From Pseudomonas sp. PSE14 (GTDB lineage Bacteria; Pseudomonadota; Gammaproteobacteria; Pseudomonadales; Pseudomonadaceae): a stretch of 64,000 nt of DNA. A program made the position numbers and the translations under genes. A model generated the notes under the pieces. It was given only the letters and a program-made list of their open reading frames with translations, made no database searches and was not told the origin of the DNA. Shown piece after piece: positions 21,154-30,901 of the stretch (positions are counted from its first letter, which is position 1; each line of letters starts with the position of its first letter). The DNA lies in contig NZ_CP115669.1 of assembly GCF_029203285.1 (NCBI RefSeq), positions 4,588,001 to 4,652,000 of the forward strand. Direction: 5' to 3'.

Positions 21154-21690
21154 TTATTGCTGACCCAGGATCAGTTGGCCGCTCTTGTCGACCGGAATCT
21201 GCGACCCCGGATCGCGATCCATGCGGACCTGGCCGGGCTTGCCGTCGAGCAGGTACTTCACGTCGTAACCGACGACCTTCTCGCTGGTGTCGTTGACGGT
21301 GCTGCAGCGGGTTTCATTGGTGGTGTAGGTGTCACGCTCCTGCATGCCTTCCTGCACCTTGTTACCGGCATAACCACCGCCGATGGCGCCCGCCACGGTG
21401 GCGATCTTCCGGCCATTGCCGCTACCGATCTGGTTACCCAGCAGGCCGCCAGCGATGGCGCCGATCGCCGTACCGGCGATCTGATGGGTGTCCTTCACAG
21501 GACGCTGATGAGTCACTGCGACGTCCTTGCAAACCTGGCGAGGAGTCTTGATGGTTTCCTTGACCGGCTGGACAGCGAGCACTTCGGCATATTGAGGCCC
21601 GCGATCCACCAGATTATAAGTGGCCACGGCGCCACCGGCAGTCACGCCTACAGCGCCCAGCACGGTACCGATGAGCAACGACTTGTTCAC
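21154..21690 (-). CDS. Glycine-zipper 2TM-domain envelope protein
   Basis: The 178-residue protein belongs to the Rick_17kDa/YcfJ-like glycine-zipper group. It has an N-terminal membrane or signal segment (NKSLLIGTVLGAVGVTAGGAVA) and a central glycine zipper at about residues 73-116 (GTAIGAIAGGLLGNQIG, TVAGAIGGGYAGNKVQEGM). A polar C-terminus follows with paired cysteines. The GTG at 21690 follows a GGAGG ribosome site. Its function is not defined. Relatives are found in the cell envelope and are often stress-induced. Confidence 0.85.
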   Translation of the reverse strand: MNKSLLIGTVLGAVGVTAGGAVATYNLVDRGPQYAEVLAVQPVKETIKTPRQVCKDVAVTHQRPVKDTHQIAGTAIGAIAGGLLGNQIGSGNGRKIATVAGAIGGGYAGNKVQEGMQERDTYTTNETRCSTVNDTSEKVVGYDVKYLLDGKPGQVRMDRDPGSQIPVDKSGQLILGQQ

Positions 21691-21799
21691 ATAAACCTCC
21701 TGGTCTCTCGTCTTGTTCGGGCTCAGCCCTTCACCTTGCCTTGGAGCGCGTGAATTGTAAGAAAGTTCCAGCAAGTTCGTAGTGCACAGCCGACAAACG

Positions 21800-21826
21800 A
21801 AAACTCCCGCCGTAGCGGGAGTTTTC
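21800..21826 (-). terminator. Terminator of the secD-secF operon
   Basis: AAAACTCCCGC and GCGGGAGTTTT form an 11-bp stem with a CGTA loop about 25 bp past the secF stop. On the minus strand it is followed by TTTTCGTTTG. Confidence 0.85.
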
Positions 21827-21849
21827 TGGAGGGGCCTGGAAGCGCTCTA

Positions 21850-22767
21850 CTACGGGCGCTCGTCGGCTTCCTTGCTCGGCGGCGGAATCAGGTCCTCGCT
21901 GGACAGGTTCAGCCAGATCAGCACCACGTTGGCGATGTAGATCGACGAGTAGGTACCCGCCAACACACCGACGAACAGGGCGATGGAGAAGCCGAACAGG
22001 TTGTCGCCACCGAAGAACAGCAGCGCAGAGATCGCCAGCAGAGTCGACACCGAGGTGGCGATGGTCCGCAGCAGGGTCTGGCTGGTCGAGATGTTGATGT
22101 TCTCGATCAGGCTAGCCTTGCGCAGTACGCGGAAGTTCTCGCGCACCCGGTCGAAGATCACGATGGTGTCGTTCAGCGAGTAGCCCACCACCGCCAGCAC
22201 CGCGGCCAGCACGGTCAGGTCGAAGGTGATCTGGAAGAACGACAGCACGCCCATCACGATGATGGCGTCGTGGATCAGCGACAGGATCGCACCCAGAGCG
22301 AACTTCCACTGGAAGCGGAAGCCGACGTACAGCAGGATGCCGCCCAGCGCCAGGAGCATGCCGAGGCCGCCCTGGTCGCGCAGCTCTTCACCCACCTGCG
22401 GGCCGACGTATTCGACGCCATTCACTTTCGCCGGGTTGGAAGCATCGGCCTTCTGCAGCGCAGCGGCGACCTTCTTGCCCAGTTCCGGGTCTTCGCTGGG
22501 CATGCGTACCAGCACATCCCGGGTGTCGCCGAAGCTCTGCACCACCGCCTCGCCGAAACCGGCGGCGACCAGTTGCTCACGCACCTTGGCAAGGTCCGCA
22601 GGCTGCTCGTAGGCCAGCTTGATCGACGTACCGCCAGTGAAGTCGAGGCCGAAGTTGATGCCCTTGACGAACCAGCTGCCGAGGGCGATCAGGGTCAGGA
22701 TCAGGGTGCCGGCGAACGCAATGTTGCGAACGCCCATGAAGTTGATAGTACCGATCTTGATGTTCAT
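21850..22767 (-). CDS. secF: Protein translocase subunit SecF
   Basis: SecF pairs with SecD to use the proton gradient to complete protein export. The 305-residue inner-membrane protein has six predicted membrane segments, a periplasmic loop after the first and the motif NFGLDFTGGTSIKLAYEQ. It starts ten bp after secD. Confidence 0.97.
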   Translation of the reverse strand: MNIKIGTINFMGVRNIAFAGTLILTLIALGSWFVKGINFGLDFTGGTSIKLAYEQPADLAKVREQLVAAGFGEAVVQSFGDTRDVLVRMPSEDPELGKKVAAALQKADASNPAKVNGVEYVGPQVGEELRDQGGLGMLLALGGILLYVGFRFQWKFALGAILSLIHDAIIVMGVLSFFQITFDLTVLAAVLAVVGYSLNDTIVIFDRVRENFRVLRKASLIENINISTSQTLLRTIATSVSTLLAISALLFFGGDNLFGFSIALFVGVLAGTYSSIYIANVVLIWLNLSSEDLIPPPSKEADERP

Positions 22768-22777
22768 CTCAGGCCCC

Positions 22778-24640
22778 TTAGATCCACAGCTTCTTGAAGT
22801 CGCGGCCGCCGAAGATCAGGTTGACCATCGCACGGGTGACCAGAATGGCCGTGAACATCGAGGTGATAATGCCGAGGGACATGGTCACGGCGAAGCCCTT
22901 CACCGGGCCGGTGCCCATGGCGTAGAGGATGCCGCCGACCAGCAGCGAGGTCAGGTTGGCGTCGAGGATCGCGGTGAAGGCACGGTTGAAGCCCTCATGG
23001 ATCGCCCGCTGCACGGACATGCCGGCCGCCAGCTCCTCACGTATCCGCGAGAAGATCAGCACGTTGGCGTCCACCGCCATACCCATGGTCAACACGATAC
23101 CCGCGATACCCGGCAGGGTCAGGGTCGCGCCGAGGATCGACATCAGCGCCACCAGCATGACCATGTTGAAGGCCAGGGCGACGGTGGCGATCACGCCAAA
23201 GAAGCGGTAGATCACGATGATGAACAGGGACACGAAGACCATACCCCAGAGGGAGGCATCGATACCCTTGGCGATGTTGTCCGCACCCAGGCTCGGGCCG
23301 ATGGTGCGTTCTTCGGCGAAGTACATCGGCGCGGCCAGGCCACCGGCGCGCAGCAGCAGGGCCAGTTCCGAGGACTCGCCCGGAGCGTCCAGACCGGTGA
23401 TGCGGAACTGGTTGCCCAGCGGCGACTGGATGGTCGCCAGGCTGATGATCTTCTTCTCTTCCTTGAACGCCGGAACAGCGACTTCCTGCTCGACGCCGTC
23501 GACCACCTGCTTGGCATAGCGGGTGATCGGCTTCTGCTCGATGAACACCACCGCCATGCTGCGGCCGACGTTGTTGCGGGTCGCACGGTTCATCAGCTCG
23601 CCGCCGTGGCCATCCAGGCGGATGTTCACCTGCGGGCGGCCGTTCTCGTCGAAGCTGGCGCTGGCGTCGGTGACCTGGTCACCGGTGATGATCACGCCAC
23701 GCTCCAGGGTCGCCGGCGGCCGGCGCGGCTCACGGAACTCGAAGGTTTCGGTGGCGGACTTGATCGCATCCGGCTCGGCGGCCAGACGGAATTCCAGGTT
23801 GGCGGTCTTGCCGAGGATACGCTTGGCTTCGGCGGTGTCCTGCACACCCGGCAGCTCGACCACGATGCGATTGGCGCCCTGGCGCTGTACCAGCGGCTCG
23901 GAGACGCCCAGCTCGTTCACGCGGTTGCGGACGGTGGTGAGGTTCTGCTTGATCGAATACTCGCGGATTTCCGCCAGCTTCGCCGGGGTCATGCCCAGAC
24001 GCAGCACCTGCATGCCGGTGCGCTCGCTCTGGGTAACTTCGAAATCGCGGTAGTCCTTGGCGATGATGGACTTGGCCTTGTCCAGGTCGGCTTCTTCGGT
24101 GAAGCCCAGCTGGATGCCACTGTCCTGCGCCGGCAGGCTGCGGTAGCGCACGCGCTCCTTGCGCAGGGCGCTCTTGATTTCGCTTTCGTAGACCTTCATG
24201 CGGGCGTCGACCGCCTTGTCCATGTCCACTTCCAGCAGGAAGTGCACACCACCGGACAGGTCCAGACCCAGCTTCATCGGGTGCGCAGCGATCGAGCGCA
24301 GCCAGTTCGGGGTGGTCTGCGCCAGGTTCAGGGCGACCACGTAGTCGTCACCCAGGGCGCGGCGGACGATGTCCTTGGCCGGCAGCTGGTCTTCCTGCTT
24401 GGCCAGGCGGATCAGGCCGCTGTTCTTGCCGAGGGAGCCCGCCTTGACGGCGATACCCGCGTCGGTCAGCGCCTTGCTGGCCTTGTCCAGGTCGGCCTGC
24501 GACACCTGCAGCGCGGTGCTCGCACCACTGATCTGCACGGCCGGGTCATCCGGATAGAGGTTGGGTGCGGAATAGATGAAACCGACGGCCAGGACCGCCA
24601 GGATCAGCAGATACTTCCACAGGGGATACTTGTTGAGCAT
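22778..24640 (-). CDS. secD: Protein translocase subunit SecD
   Basis: SecD is the larger RND-like partner of SecF and acts at the periplasmic face of the translocon. The 620-residue protein has one N-terminal membrane helix and a large periplasmic P1 region with the GLDLSGGVHFLLEVDMDKA motif. Five further helices follow, including GIAGIVLTMGMAVDANVLIF. The order yajC-secD-secF is canonical, and a stem-loop without a U-run separates it from yajC. Confidence 0.97.
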   Translation of the reverse strand: MLNKYPLWKYLLILAVLAVGFIYSAPNLYPDDPAVQISGASTALQVSQADLDKASKALTDAGIAVKAGSLGKNSGLIRLAKQEDQLPAKDIVRRALGDDYVVALNLAQTTPNWLRSIAAHPMKLGLDLSGGVHFLLEVDMDKAVDARMKVYESEIKSALRKERVRYRSLPAQDSGIQLGFTEEADLDKAKSIIAKDYRDFEVTQSERTGMQVLRLGMTPAKLAEIREYSIKQNLTTVRNRVNELGVSEPLVQRQGANRIVVELPGVQDTAEAKRILGKTANLEFRLAAEPDAIKSATETFEFREPRRPPATLERGVIITGDQVTDASASFDENGRPQVNIRLDGHGGELMNRATRNNVGRSMAVVFIEQKPITRYAKQVVDGVEQEVAVPAFKEEKKIISLATIQSPLGNQFRITGLDAPGESSELALLLRAGGLAAPMYFAEERTIGPSLGADNIAKGIDASLWGMVFVSLFIIVIYRFFGVIATVALAFNMVMLVALMSILGATLTLPGIAGIVLTMGMAVDANVLIFSRIREELAAGMSVQRAIHEGFNRAFTAILDANLTSLLVGGILYAMGTGPVKGFAVTMSLGIITSMFTAILVTRAMVNLIFGGRDFKKLWI

Positions 24641-24659
24641 GACACCGCCCGTTATGACG

Positions 24660-24680
24660 CGGGGCGCATCATGCGCCCCG
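24660..24680 (-). other. Perfect 9-bp stem-loop between yajC and secD
   Basis: CGGGGCGCA and TGCGCCCCG pair perfectly around a TCA loop. There is no U-run on the minus strand, so it is more likely an mRNA-processing or stability element than a terminator. It lies just after the yajC stop and before secD. Confidence 0.5.
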
Positions 24681-24704
24681 TCGATTGGGTTTCTGTTGGT
24701 TGGC

Positions 24705-25046
24705 TCAGATGGCCTTCAGCGTGCCTTTCGGCAGGGTCGCGGCAATCGCGCCCTTCTGGAACTTCAGCTCGACGCTGTCGGAGACTTCGACCACGACGAA
24801 ATCGTCAGCAACCTTGGTCACCTTGCCGGCGATGCCCGCGGAAGTGACGACTTCATCACCCTTCTGCAAGCCGGCGATCAGGTTCTTGTGCTCCTTGGAA
24901 CGCTTGGCCTGGGGACGCCAGATCATCAGATAGAAGATGACCAGGAAACCGACCAGGAACACCCACTCGAAGCCGGTGCCAGCCGGGCCGGCAGCGGCGG
25001 CGGGGGCTGCAGCGTCAGCGAAGGCAGCGGGAATTAGAAAGCTCAT
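24705..25046 (-). CDS. yajC: Preprotein translocase accessory subunit YajC
   Basis: YajC is a single-span membrane protein that binds the SecDF complex. The 113-residue product has one membrane helix (about residues 27-45, FEWVFLVGFLVIFYLMIW) followed by RPQAKRSKEHKNL and a small beta domain. An Ala-rich stretch precedes the helix. It is located between tgt and secD. Confidence 0.96.
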   Translation of the reverse strand: MSFLIPAAFADAAAPAAAAGPAGTGFEWVFLVGFLVIFYLMIWRPQAKRSKEHKNLIAGLQKGDEVVTSAGIAGKVTKVADDFVVVEVSDSVELKFQKGAIAATLPKGTLKAI

Positions 25047-25082
25047 TGGAAACTCCTGTCACAAAGCTTTTTCGATGAAAGG

Positions 25083-26213
<1,131 letters not shown>

Positions 26214-27257
26214 TCAGTCCTCGGGGCCGCGCGGTGCCGGATTGCGGGTGATGAACATCGCGTCGCCATAGCTGAAGAAGCGATAGCCCTGCTCCACCGC
26301 GGCCGCATAGGCGGCCATGGTTTCCGGGTAGCCGGCGAAGGCCGAAACCAGCATCAGCAGTGTGGATTCGGGCAGATGGAAATTGGTGACCAGGGCGTCG
26401 ACCACGTGGAAGGGGCGGCCCGGGAAAATAAAGATGTCGGTGTCGCCGCTGAAAGGCTTGAGCACGCCATCGCGGGCGGCGCTCTCCAGGGAACGCACGC
26501 TGGTGGTGCCCACGGCGACCACCCGACCACCACGCGCCTTGCAGGCGGCAACGGCGTCGACCACGTCCTGGCTGACTTCCAGCCATTCGTGGTGCATGTG
26601 GTGATCCTCGATGCGCTCGACCCGCACCGGCTGGAAGGTGCCAGCGCCTACGTGCAAGGTAACGAAGGCAGTTTCCACGCCCTTGGCGCGGATCGACTCC
26701 AGCAGTGCCTCGTCGAAGTGCAGGCCGGCGGTCGGTGCAGCCACGGCACCGGCACGCTCGGCGTACACGGTCTGGTAGCGCTCGCGGTCCGAATCCTCGT
26801 CCGGGCGGTCGATGTAGGGCGGCAGCGGCATGTGGCCGACGCGTTCCAGCAGCGGTAGCACGTCCTCGCTGAAACCCAGCTCGAACAGTGCATCGTGGCG
26901 CTGCAGCATTTCCGCCTCGCCACCGCCATCGATGAGAATCTTCGAACCCGGCTTGGGTGATTTGCTGGAACGCACATGAGCCAGCACACGATGGCTGTCC
27001 AATACGCGCTCCACGAGGATTTCCAGCTTGCCGCCGGAGGCCTTCTGGCCGAACAGGCGGGCAGGAATCACCCGGGTGTTGTTGAACACCATCAGGTCAC
27101 CCGGCTGAAGGAAGCCGAGGATGTCAGCGAATTGCCGATGGCTGAGCTCACCGCTCGGGCCGTCCAGCACCAGCAGACGGCTGGCGCGGCGCTCTGCGAG
27201 CGGATGGCGGGCGATCAGCGCCTCGGGCAGATCGAAATGAAAGTCAGCGACACGCAT
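26214..27257 (-). CDS. queA: S-adenosylmethionine:tRNA ribosyltransferase-isomerase QueA
   Basis: QueA adds the epoxycyclopentane ring to preQ1 in tRNA, using SAM as ribosyl donor. The 347-residue protein begins [19 protein letters not shown] and carries the conserved [21 protein letters not shown] and [11 protein letters not shown] segments. It heads the queA-tgt-yajC-secDF transcription unit and is divergent from tRNA-Leu. Confidence 0.97.
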   Translation of the reverse strand: MRVADFHFDLPEALIARHPLAERRASRLLVLDGPSGELSHRQFADILGFLQPGDLMVFNNTRVIPARLFGQKASGGKLEILVERVLDSHRVLAHVRSSKSPKPGSKILIDGGGEAEMLQRHDALFELGFSEDVLPLLERVGHMPLPPYIDRPDEDSDRERYQTVYAERAGAVAAPTAGLHFDEALLESIRAKGVETAFVTLHVGAGTFQPVRVERIEDHHMHHEWLEVSQDVVDAVAACKARGGRVVAVGTTSVRSLESAARDGVLKPFSGDTDIFIFPGRPFHVVDALVTNFHLPESTLLMLVSAFAGYPETMAAYAAAVEQGYRFFSYGDAMFITRNPAPRGPED

Positions 27258-27323
27258 GGAGGGAGCTATCTCGAAGGGCCGGATATATTACTGGAATTGC
27301 CAAATTCTGACCAATCGAGCGGA

Positions 27324-27352
27324 TTGACCGATGCAGAGCGTCTCCCTATACT
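27324..27352 (+). promoter_or_regulatory. Sigma-70 promoter of tRNA-Leu
   Basis: TTGACC at 27324-27329 and TATACT at 27347-27352 are exactly 17 bp apart. The expected start, about seven bases later, falls just before the tRNA at 27364. The sequence after the -10 is GC-rich, as in stringently controlled tRNA promoters. Confidence 0.78.
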
Positions 27353-27363
27353 CCGCCGCCATT

Positions 27364-27450
27364 GCCTCGGTGGCGGAATCGGTAGACGCGGCGGATTCAA
27401 AATCCGTTTCTGGCGACAGAGTGAGAGTTCGAGTCTCTCCCGGGGCACCA
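27364..27450 (+). tRNA. tRNA-Leu, anticodon CAA
   Basis: The 87-nt gene folds as a class II tRNA. The acceptor arms GCCTCGG and CCGGGGC pair with one G-U. The anticodon stem GCGGA/TCCGT encloses TTCAAAA, giving anticodon CAA for the Leu codon TTG. A variable arm (TCTG/CAGA) and a T arm with GTTCGAGTC are present. The CCA end is encoded. It has its own promoter and terminator, and the minor-pilin block follows directly. Confidence 0.96.
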
Positions 27451-27490
27451 CACAATATTCTCGGGACTTCCTATCAAAGCCCCACCCAAG

Positions 27491-27516
27491 AAACCGGCCT
27501 TCGAGCCGGTTTTTTG
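27491..27516 (+). terminator. Rho-independent terminator after tRNA-Leu
   Basis: AAACCGGC and GCCGGTTT form an 8-bp stem with a CTTCGA loop, followed by a run of Ts. It closes the tRNA transcript 40 bp past the CCA end. Confidence 0.88.
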
Positions 27517-27623
27517 TTGCCCACGATTTGCTCGGCGCTTTGATTGAGTCCCAAGTCTGAAAGTAGTGCCAGGCGATGCCTAGCCTAAGCGGCTCGGCAT
27601 AAGTCCCCCCCTCAGTGCACTGC

Positions 27624-27702
27624 AAAAAATGGCACAAGAGGGCGAAAAATGGCACCTGGACTGGGCAATCCCACCTTGTTTCTTTCAAATGCTCAATGGC
27701 AC
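27624..27702 (+). repeat. AAAAATGGCAC direct repeats
   Basis: The core AAAAATGGCAC ends at 27635 and again at 27655, exactly 20 bp (about two helical turns) apart. A shorter copy, AATGGCAC, ends at 27702. The helical phasing suggests protein binding to one DNA face, but no known operator matches. Confidence 0.5.
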
Positions 27703-27782
27703 TTGCCTATCGTCCTTGGCTTTTGTCCGCCCGTCGCAGCTAAAAGGGACTGATTCACGAACCACACTTAAGCTTCTGGAAA

Positions 27783-27806
27783 AAGCAAGCTTTTTTAAGC
27801 TTGCTT
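27783..27806. repeat. Perfect 10-bp inverted repeat
   Basis: AAGCAAGCTT and AAGCTTGCTT flank TTTT. As RNA it would form a stable hairpin, but no T-run follows. It could be an operator for a dimeric regulator, a leader hairpin, or the remains of a terminator at the edge of the inserted block. Confidence 0.55.
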
Positions 27807-28098
27807 GATCCTGAAATGAGTAAAGAAATTTCCCAAAATTGGCAGCAGATCACCCTGCGTCGCACAGGGATACCGCATCCTGTGCAGGCTCACTCAGCAG
27901 GGCACGCTCTAAGGCTCAGGCAGGCATTGTGGTCGCCAGGCGGCAAGCGTGCGAAGCGACAGAGGTGGAAGTCGCAAGGAGCTACAAACAGTAGTCGGAG
28001 GAAGAGCAATGGCCGTAACTGAGGGATTTCCAGCCGGGATTGAAATCATGAAGTCGAGTCAGGCATTTCTCCAGTTGTCAAACCAAGAGGCTGATTCA

Positions 28099-28488
28099 GT
28101 GGGCAGAACGAAGCAGGGTGGTTTTACTCTCCTGGAACTCATGATCGTGGTCGTGGTAATCAGCATTCTGGCTGCGATCGCGTACCCCTCTTATAAACAG
28201 TATGTGGTGCGGGCCAACCGCTCCGAGGCCCAGCAGTTCATGCTGGATATTGCCAGCCGCCAACAGCAGTACCTCATGGATGCCCGAAGTTATGGCACGC
28301 TGACCCAACTGGGGCTTACCGTGCCAGCCACCGTTGCGAAGAACTATGACATCGACCCCGGGGTGAATAACGGTGCAACCCCCCCGTCGTATCTGATCAC
28401 TGCAACTCCGAAGTCGGGCTCGATGCAAGCCGGGGATGGAACTCAAACGCTCTCCAACACCGGCGCGAAGACGGGGACTTGGCGATGA
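28099..28488 (+). CDS. pilE: Type IV pilus minor pilin PilE-like
   Basis: This 129-residue prepilin has the class III leader and hydrophobic N-terminus GFTLLELMIVVVVISILAAI with glycine at -1 and Glu5, the PilD cleavage and methylation site. The globular part resembles PilE-type minor pilins, with SEAQQFMLDIASRQQQYL and a TGTW end, but contains no cysteine. I chose the GTG at 28099 because GAGG lies nine bases before it and the leader is then eight residues, as usual. An ATG at 28048 would give a 25-residue leader. It is the first gene of the block and overlaps fimT. Confidence 0.85.
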   Translation: MGRTKQGGFTLLELMIVVVVISILAAIAYPSYKQYVVRANRSEAQQFMLDIASRQQQYLMDARSYGTLTQLGLTVPATVAKNYDIDPGVNNGATPPSYLITATPKSGSMQAGDGTQTLSNTGAKTGTWR

Positions 28489-28955
28489 GCAAAGCTCCGA
28501 ACCGCGGCTTTACATTGGTCGAGTTGGTGGTGACGGTAGCACTCATCGCCATTCTGGCGGCATTGGCAGCCCCCAGTTTCAGGGCCTTCATCGCCGACCA
28601 ACAAGTCAGGACAACTGCCAATGACCTGCTTGTGGCGCTCAATTACGCGCGTAGCGAGGCGATCAAACGCAACAGTGCCGTGACGCTTCAGGCGGTCAAC
28701 GGAGCCTGGTCCGAAGGCTGGAAAGCAACCGCGACTGTCGGTGGCGCGCAAGTGGTTCTGAAGGAATGGGATGCGCCGAACAGTGTCAGCTTCGACGGCA
28801 CTCCGACCAGCTTCGCCTTTCTGGCCAATGGCCGCATCAGTGGCAATGTCGGCGGCTCGCTTGCAGTGTGCAAGAGCGAAGCCACGAAGCGAACCGTGAA
28901 TGTCGACATGAGCGGTCTGGTCAGCCTCAAGCGTTCGGGAGCATGCAGTGGATAA
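28485..28955 (+). CDS. fimU: Minor pilin FimT/FimU (GspH domain)
   Basis: This 156-residue pseudopilin has a short leader cut at NRG|FTLVELVVTVALIAILA and a GspH-like globular domain with ANDLLVALNYARSEAIKRN. FimU-type pilins sit near the tip of the type IV pilus and connect the PilV/W/X core to the rest of the fibre. Two cysteines near the C-terminus may form a disulfide. The ATG overlaps the pilE stop (ATGA). FimT is an alternative name for this family and I cannot separate the two from sequence. Confidence 0.85.
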   Translation: MSKAPNRGFTLVELVVTVALIAILAALAAPSFRAFIADQQVRTTANDLLVALNYARSEAIKRNSAVTLQAVNGAWSEGWKATATVGGAQVVLKEWDAPNSVSFDGTPTSFAFLANGRISGNVGGSLAVCKSEATKRTVNVDMSGLVSLKRSGACSG

Positions 28956-29481
28956 GTCGATTCTGCGCAAAGCGCAGGCCGGAGTGGGCCTTCTGGAGGT
29001 TCTGATCGCCCTGCTGGTCCTCTCGGTGGGGCTCTTGGGGATGGCCGGCATGCTGGTGCGATCGCACCAGGCGGAGATGGAGTCGTACCAACGCGCTCAA
29101 GCGCTGGTCCTGCTGGATGATATTGCAGCCAGGATGACTGCCAACCGCCCGGCGCGAAATTGCTATCCGCAGACCAGCCCGCTTGGGGCTGGCAGCAGCT
29201 TCTCCGGGTCTGGCTGCAATGCGCAGGCCAGTGATGATCTAGCCGCGTGGGACTCATTGTTGAAAGGTGCGGCTGAGACCCAAGGTGGGTCTTCGGTTGG
29301 GGCGATGATAGGTGCGCGTGGCTGCATCACGGGCGCCAATGAGAGCTATGTAGTGTCCGTGGCGTGGCAAGGTCTGTCCGAGAGCGCGGCGCCGACCAAT
29401 ACGTGCGGACAAAACCTGTATGGCAATGATGCACAGCGCCGGGTGGTGTCCCGGACTGTCCACTTTGCCAAGCTCAAGTGA
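28948..29481 (+). CDS. pilV: Minor pilin PilV
   Basis: The 177-residue prepilin has the PilV-type N-terminus AG|VGLLEVLIALLVLSVGLLG, with Glu5 and a non-aromatic first residue, followed by GMAGMLVRSHQAEMESYQRAQ. Four cysteines in the globular part may form two disulfides. The GTG at 28948 overlaps the fimU end by eight bases. PilV is a core component of the minor-pilin priming complex. Confidence 0.88.
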   Translation: MDKSILRKAQAGVGLLEVLIALLVLSVGLLGMAGMLVRSHQAEMESYQRAQALVLLDDIAARMTANRPARNCYPQTSPLGAGSSFSGSGCNAQASDDLAAWDSLLKGAAETQGGSSVGAMIGARGCITGANESYVVSVAWQGLSESAAPTNTCGQNLYGNDAQRRVVSRTVHFAKLK

Positions 29482-29527
29482 GCGGGCTGCCTGAATGATG
29501 GGCACGAGAGAACAGGAGAGAACCCGG

Positions 29528-30445
29528 GTGGGCAGAACACAATACGGCTTTTCCCTCATCGAAATGATGGTAGCCCTGACCATCAGCCTGGTGCTGCTGC
29601 TGGGGGTCTCCAACATCATCATCAGTTCGAGCCAAAGCTATAGGGAAATGACGCGAAGCAGCCAGCAACTGGAGAATGGGCGCTACGCCATGCAGGTGAT
29701 GCGCGACGATATCCTGCATGCGGGATTTTATGGCGAGTATGGGGAGCTGACGGTGCCGCCAAGCATGCCCAATCCCTGTACGGTGAGCATCACCGCCCTG
29801 GGAGATGCCATCGATGCTCCGGTGCAGGGTTACGCTGCCGCCGCATCCATCCCCGGTTGCCTGTCGGGATACGCAGGAGGGGATGTACTGGTTATTCGCC
29901 GGGCATCCACCGTCGTAGCCACAGGCAGTCTCAGCGACGAGGATTACTACATCCAGTCGCGTCCCTCGGAGGTGACGGTGAACCAGGGCTCCGGCAGCTT
30001 CCCCCTGACAAAGAGAGATGGCTCTTCCGCCGATATCCGCAAGTACGTGACGCATATCTATTACCTCCGCAGTTGCAGTGATTGCTCAGGTTCGGGAGAT
30101 GGCATTCCGTCGTTGTGGCGGCTCGAACTGAACGGCGGCGCCCTGACGCCCGTTCCCATAGCCGAAGGGGTAGAGAACCTGCAACTGCGCTATGGCCTGG
30201 ACGATACCGGCGACGGCGCCCCCGACCGCTATGTCGCATTGCCGAGTTCAACGGCCCAGTGGGCCAGCGTCGTGGCCGTTGAGGTCAATATCCTGGTGCG
30301 AGCGACGGAGCCCACGACCGGCTTTACCGACTCCAAAAGCTACGTCCTCGGCGATGTAACGGTCACGCCGGGCGGGAGCTTCAAGCGCCATGCGTTCAAC
30401 GCGGTGGTTCGTGCAACCAACCTGAGCAGCAGGAAGGAAATATAA
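29528..30445 (+). CDS. pilW: Minor pilin PilW
   Basis: PilW is the largest minor pilin of the priming complex that initiates pilus assembly with PilV, PilX and PilY1. The product has the leader cut at QYG|FSLIEMMVALTISLVLLLG and a long globular domain. I prefer the GTG at 29528: GGAG lies nine bases upstream and the leader is then seven residues. The first 11 bases of this start are identical to those of pilE. An ATG at 29495 would add 11 residues. The final length is 305 residues. Confidence 0.86.
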   Translation: MGRTQYGFSLIEMMVALTISLVLLLGVSNIIISSSQSYREMTRSSQQLENGRYAMQVMRDDILHAGFYGEYGELTVPPSMPNPCTVSITALGDAIDAPVQGYAAAASIPGCLSGYAGGDVLVIRRASTVVATGSLSDEDYYIQSRPSEVTVNQGSGSFPLTKRDGSSADIRKYVTHIYYLRSCSDCSGSGDGIPSLWRLELNGGALTPVPIAEGVENLQLRYGLDDTGDGAPDRYVALPSSTAQWASVVAVEVNILVRATEPTTGFTDSKSYVLGDVTVTPGGSFKRHAFNAVVRATNLSSRKEI

Positions 30446-30447
30446 AT

Positions 30448-30885
30448 ATGATGAAGGGCCCGGACAGGCAAGCGGGTACGGCGCTGGTGGTAGCCCTGTT
30501 GATGCTGGTGGTGATGACGCTGCTGGGTATCTCGGCCATCAATTCAAGCACCGTCAACCAGGGCATCATTTTCAACGCTCAAACCCAACAGGCAGCGGAG
30601 GCGGCGGCCCAGGATGGCATCGAACAAGCGATCAGCTCCATCGACGCATTCAGGGTACCGACTTCCCAAACGTTGACGGTTACAGGGCTGACAGTGAACG
30701 TGAGCGCCCCCGTATGTATCGGCACTCAGGTCAGGTCAGGCTATTCCCTTACTACGAAGTTCCCCCCAGAAGACACGAACTGGGAGCTCTCGGCAACAGT
30801 CGACGACCAGACCACCAGCAGCAAAGTAGTGCTACGTCAAGGCGTTTCCATCGTCATGCCGTCCGGCTCATGCCCTCCTCTGTAG
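30448..30885 (+). CDS. pilX: Minor pilin PilX
   Basis: The 145-residue protein has the PilX N-terminal domain QAGTALVVALLMLVVMTLLG, which lacks the usual Phe+1 and Glu5 pattern, as in other PilX proteins. AINSSTVNQ and a globular part with two cysteines follow. It starts two bp after pilW, behind an AGGAAAT ribosome site, and is followed by pilY1. Confidence 0.86.
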   Translation: MMKGPDRQAGTALVVALLMLVVMTLLGISAINSSTVNQGIIFNAQTQQAAEAAAQDGIEQAISSIDAFRVPTSQTLTVTGLTVNVSAPVCIGTQVRSGYSLTTKFPPEDTNWELSATVDDQTTSSKVVLRQGVSIVMPSGSCPPL

Positions 30886-30901
30886 GAACAGGAGACACAA
30901 A

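Larger units (their letters stand above)
27517..28098 (+). other. Repeat-rich 580-bp region upstream of the minor-pilin operon; no convincing gene
   Basis: No frame here has both a good start and a recognisable product. A 73-codon frame at 27801-28022 lacks any family features. The region is more AT-rich than its surroundings. It holds two direct repeats of AAAAATGGCAC, a third partial copy, and a perfect inverted repeat at 27783. It must contain the promoter of pilE, but no standard -35/-10 pair stands out. Most of it could be an untranslated leader. Confidence 0.6.

Noticed and set aside
27624..27720. Sigma-54 promoter built from the TGGCAC repeats
   Set aside because: None of the TGGCAC copies has a TTGC element at the required spacing (GG and GC 10 bp apart).
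27801..28022. 73-residue frame before pilE as a small gene
   Set aside because: It has no ribosome site or family features and overlaps the likely leader of pilE.
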